Assembly (NCBI GenBank): GCA_023251255.1
Contig: JAHEZD010000029.1
Location: 1-64,000, forward strand
Direction of reading: 5' to 3'
DNA from: Chitinophagaceae bacterium
GTDB taxonomy: Bacteria; Bacteroidota; Bacteroidia; Chitinophagales; Chitinophagaceae
DNA length: 64,000 bases
Part shown: positions 62,109-64,000 of the stretch, piece after piece
Numbering within the stretch: the first letter of the stretch is position 1
Layout: the number at the start of each line of letters is the position of its first letter
The notes under the pieces: model-generated
The model's input: the letters and a program-made list of their open reading frames with translations, nothing else
What the model was told of the DNA's origin: nothing
Database searches by the model: none
Program-made: the position numbers and the translations under genes

Positions 62109-63134
62109 CTATTTAAGCACTTGGTGCTTTTTATTGGAAATGATATTTTCAAGCGTCCATTCCAGCTTCTGTTGGAATGGATGTTTTCTTACGGGGCAAT
62201 CGTGCCTGATACAGATGGGACAACCCAGGGGCAGGCAGGGATCAGTATGCACAAAGAATTCTACTGTTGCCCCGAACTGTTTTTCAATTAATGTTCTTAA
62301 CATGTCCACTTCGTCATGCCCTTCTTTTACGTTCAGGTACCAAGGCACTGTTAAATGGCAATCAACATGTAATTGACTGCCATATTTTATTACACGGAGA
62401 TTATGTAAATCGACCCAGTTTTCATGGCGGTTGCTATTGAGCGCAGCAACAAGCTTTTTCAATAGTTCCTTATCCGCTTCATCCATAATACCAGCCAATG
62501 AGGCCCTGATAATTTTATAGCCATTGTACAGGATAATCAGGCTAACGAACAGGGCTATGACCTTATCCAGCCAGTATATATGTGTGAAGAACATGAGCAG
62601 TAGCCCTGCTATAATGGCCAACGTGGAATAGGTATCCGTTTGTAAATGCTTGCCGCTTGCTTTCAATGCCAATGAACTGTTCTTTATACCAATTGAAACA
62701 CATAGAAAACCTGCTGCATAGTTTATGATGGCCGTAATTGCTACCAACCCAATGCCCTTGTCCAACTGCTGGAGAGGATGGGCATCAAAAAATGTTATCA
62801 CTGTTTGATAGATAATCAACATGCCCGCCGCTACAATCAAAGTGCCCTCCACTGCTGCCGAAACAAATTCTGCTTTACCATGGCCATAGGGATGCTCGGT
62901 ATCACTTGGTTTGGCTGCTATGTACAGAGAGTAGAGACCTATAAAACCTGCTATCACATTTACAATGCTTTCCAGGGCATCGGTTAATATGGCCAATGAA
63001 TGCGTAGAATAGTAGGCCATCATTTTTACAAGGAACAGCGCCACACTTAATACAGTAATGAACAGTTGAACACGGAAATTTTGCTTGGCTGGATGCAAGG
63101 ACTTTTTTTGAGTTGGTAAAAATAAGGAAGCCAC
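62109..63134 (-). CDS. Cation diffusion facilitator transporter with C-terminal Cys-rich tail
   Basis: CDF-family metal efflux transporter of 341 residues. Six membrane helices lie in residues 20-215; the metal site is seen in ILTDALESIVNV and in HPYGHGKAEF. The cytosolic domain follows with LHVDCHLTVPW. The last 45 residues carry C300, C305, C308 and C313 (CLPLGCPICIRHDC), an extra possible metal-binding cluster. The start is GTG at 63134, and no upstream ATG is in frame. It lies 58 bp downstream of the superoxide dismutase gene on the same strand. The metal is unknown (zinc, iron or manganese possible). Confidence 0.9.
   Translation of the reverse strand: MASLFLPTQKKSLHPAKQNFRVQLFITVLSVALFLVKMMAYYSTHSLAILTDALESIVNVIAGFIGLYSLYIAAKPSDTEHPYGHGKAEFVSAAVEGTLIVAAGMLIIYQTVITFFDAHPLQQLDKGIGLVAITAIINYAAGFLCVSIGIKNSSLALKASGKHLQTDTYSTLAIIAGLLLMFFTHIYWLDKVIALFVSLIILYNGYKIIRASLAGIMDEADKELLKKLVAALNSNRHENWVDLHNLRVIKYGSQLHVDCHLTVPWYLNVKEGHDEVDMLRTLIEKQFGATVEFFVHTDPCLPLGCPICIRHDCPVRKHPFQQKLEWTLENIISNKKHQVLK
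62116..62135 (+). terminator. Small hairpin inside the end of the CDF gene, ending the lipoprotein transcript
   Basis: AAGCAC pairs with GTGCTT around TTG and is followed by TTTATT. It lies 13 bp after the stop at 62103 and overlaps the coding end of the convergent CDF gene. Confidence 0.55.
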
Positions 63135-63167
63135 TGTTCAATGGAATATTATTCTATGAACAGTGGC
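63130..63167 (-). promoter_or_regulatory. 10-bp hairpin over the start codon of the CDF gene
   Basis: On the minus strand GCCACTGTTC (63167-63158) pairs with GAACAGTGGC (63139-63130), with a loop of 18 nt. The 3' arm includes the GTG start codon (63134-63132). It could block ribosome access or, since T-rich DNA follows, act as a terminator after the superoxide dismutase gene. Confidence 0.5.
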
Positions 63168-63192
63168 CTTGGATAATATAATCGTTAACGTG

Positions 63193-63936
63193 TTATATTA
63201 ATGAGGCATACCTCTTCTGCACAAACTCCCAGTTAACGGTACCCCACCAATTGGTGATATAATCGGGGCGCTTGTTCTGGTACTTTAAATAATAGGCGTG
63301 TTCCCAAACATCCAAGCCCAATAATGGCGTTCCTTTTACTTCGGCAATATCCATCAATGGACTATCCTGATTGGGCGTGGAAGTGATTTTTAATTTCTTA
63401 TCTGGTGTAATAATCAGCCAGGCCCAGCCACTGCCAAACCGTGCTTTGGCTGCATCGCTGAATTGGGTCTTGAAGGCATCAAAGGACCCAAAGGCTTTAT
63501 CAATGTCGCCAGCCAATTTATCTGCGGGCTTACCAGTGGATTTCGGGGTCATGCACTGCCAAAAGAGTTCGTGGTTGTAATGCCCACCTGCATTGTTGCG
63601 CATCTTGGCGGAGTACTTGGAAATTTCCCCCAGCAAATCCTTCAATGACTCCATGCCTGCTTTTTTGTACTCATCCTTGAGGGCATCTTTGAGGTTCTTT
63701 GCGTAAGTGGCTGCGTGTTTGGTATAATGTATTTCCATGGTCATGGCATCAATGGCCGGCTCCAGGTCCTTATAGCCGTAAGGCAAAGGTTGCTGGTCAT
63801 AGCCCGGTTCATCCAATGGCTTCATGCCAAACCCATTGGCCAGTGATGGCAAGGCAGTAAATGACAAGCCTGCTGCCACCCCTGCTTTTCCTGCTGTTGC
63901 GAGGAATTCACGGCGTGTGGTATTTTTCTTTTCCAT
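63193..63936 (-). CDS. Tat-exported Fe/Mn superoxide dismutase
   Basis: Superoxide dismutase of 247 residues. The N-terminus NTTRREFLATAGKAGVAAGLS carries a twin-arginine motif followed by a hydrophobic stretch, so the folded, metal-loaded enzyme is probably exported to the periplasm. The metal ligands are visible: H in HYTKHAATYAKNL, H in GGHYNHELFW, and D and H in DVWEHAYYLKYQNKRPDYI. WNWWGTVNW-like end (ITNWWGTVNWEFV) is typical. Whether iron or manganese is used cannot be told. It is 58 bp upstream of the CDF transporter gene and probably shares its transcript. Confidence 0.93.
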   Translation of the reverse strand: MEKKNTTRREFLATAGKAGVAAGLSFTALPSLANGFGMKPLDEPGYDQQPLPYGYKDLEPAIDAMTMEIHYTKHAATYAKNLKDALKDEYKKAGMESLKDLLGEISKYSAKMRNNAGGHYNHELFWQCMTPKSTGKPADKLAGDIDKAFGSFDAFKTQFSDAAKARFGSGWAWLIITPDKKLKITSTPNQDSPLMDIAEVKGTPLLGLDVWEHAYYLKYQNKRPDYITNWWGTVNWEFVQKRYASLI

Positions 63937-64000
63937 AAACTTTTTTTAAACTGTTTCTTTTGATTTCCTAAAGTTACCGATAAACTTTTTGCTGCTGCTG

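Overview
The window reads as a 64 kb chromosomal segment of a Bacteroidota bacterium, most likely near Chitinophagaceae (inference). The signs are: few Shine-Dalgarno sequences, TTG-N20-TAnnTTTG type promoters, a type IX secretion sorting tail, a TonB-receptor-like beta-barrel protein with a carboxypeptidase-regulatory-like domain, many small lipoproteins, and the acetylated linear arginine pathway with an ArgF'-type transcarbamylase. No rRNA, tRNA, CRISPR array, prophage or intact insertion sequence was seen. The content is mostly core genome, but the intergenic DNA is full of short dispersed repeats.

Layout. 1-9.6 kb: a membrane-anchored EEP hydrolase (cut by the window edge), cysS, a two-gene isochorismatase-pirin unit divergent from an HxlR regulator, a GNAT, small exported or unknown proteins and a membrane-anchored glutathione peroxidase. 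10-18.8 kb (+): dnaB, a ParE toxin-antitoxin pair with a second orphan antitoxin, rsmE, an L,D-transpeptidase lipoprotein, a YghO-like acyltransferase, dnaX. 19-30 kb: two pseudouridine synthases, a 73-bp tandem array, mfd, a lipoprotein, gyrB and rimM. 30.4-33.3 kb: DinB-like protein, Crp-like regulator, S41 protease. 33.5-43.2 kb (-): one arginine operon. 43.3-64 kb: TonB-receptor-like outer membrane protein, alaS, sugar dehydrogenase, M23 peptidase, small phosphatase, metallophosphoesterase, AlkA-type glycosylase, a T9SS-exported endonuclease I, an M20 dipeptidase, a CDF transporter and a Tat-exported superoxide dismutase.

The arginine operon is the centrepiece. In order of transcription it holds a GNAT (probable acylglutamate synthase), argG, a cupin, argC, a decayed four-helix-bundle gene, argD, an intact four-helix-bundle gene, argF', argB, argE and argH. 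Together they can take glutamate through acetylornithine and acetylcitrulline to arginine. Upstream lies a 20-codon reading frame ending in a cluster of arginine codons (Arg-Pro-Arg-Arg). Its stop codon sits inside one arm of a 9-bp hairpin, and that hairpin excludes a second hairpin that ends in a U-rich tract. This is the architecture of a ribosome-mediated arginine attenuator and is the most interesting item here.

Several repeat families recur: (a) a nested double palindrome with four coordinated arms, found in four places, one of which has changed all four arms together; (b) a 127-176 bp MITE-like element with ACTGATGTTACGCAAA ends, one copy of which supplies the rsmE stop codon; (c) a two-hairpin repeat of about 83-93 bp with compensatory stem changes; (d) a 73-bp tandem array; (e) low-complexity degenerate repeats that also appear in frame inside dnaX and argF'.
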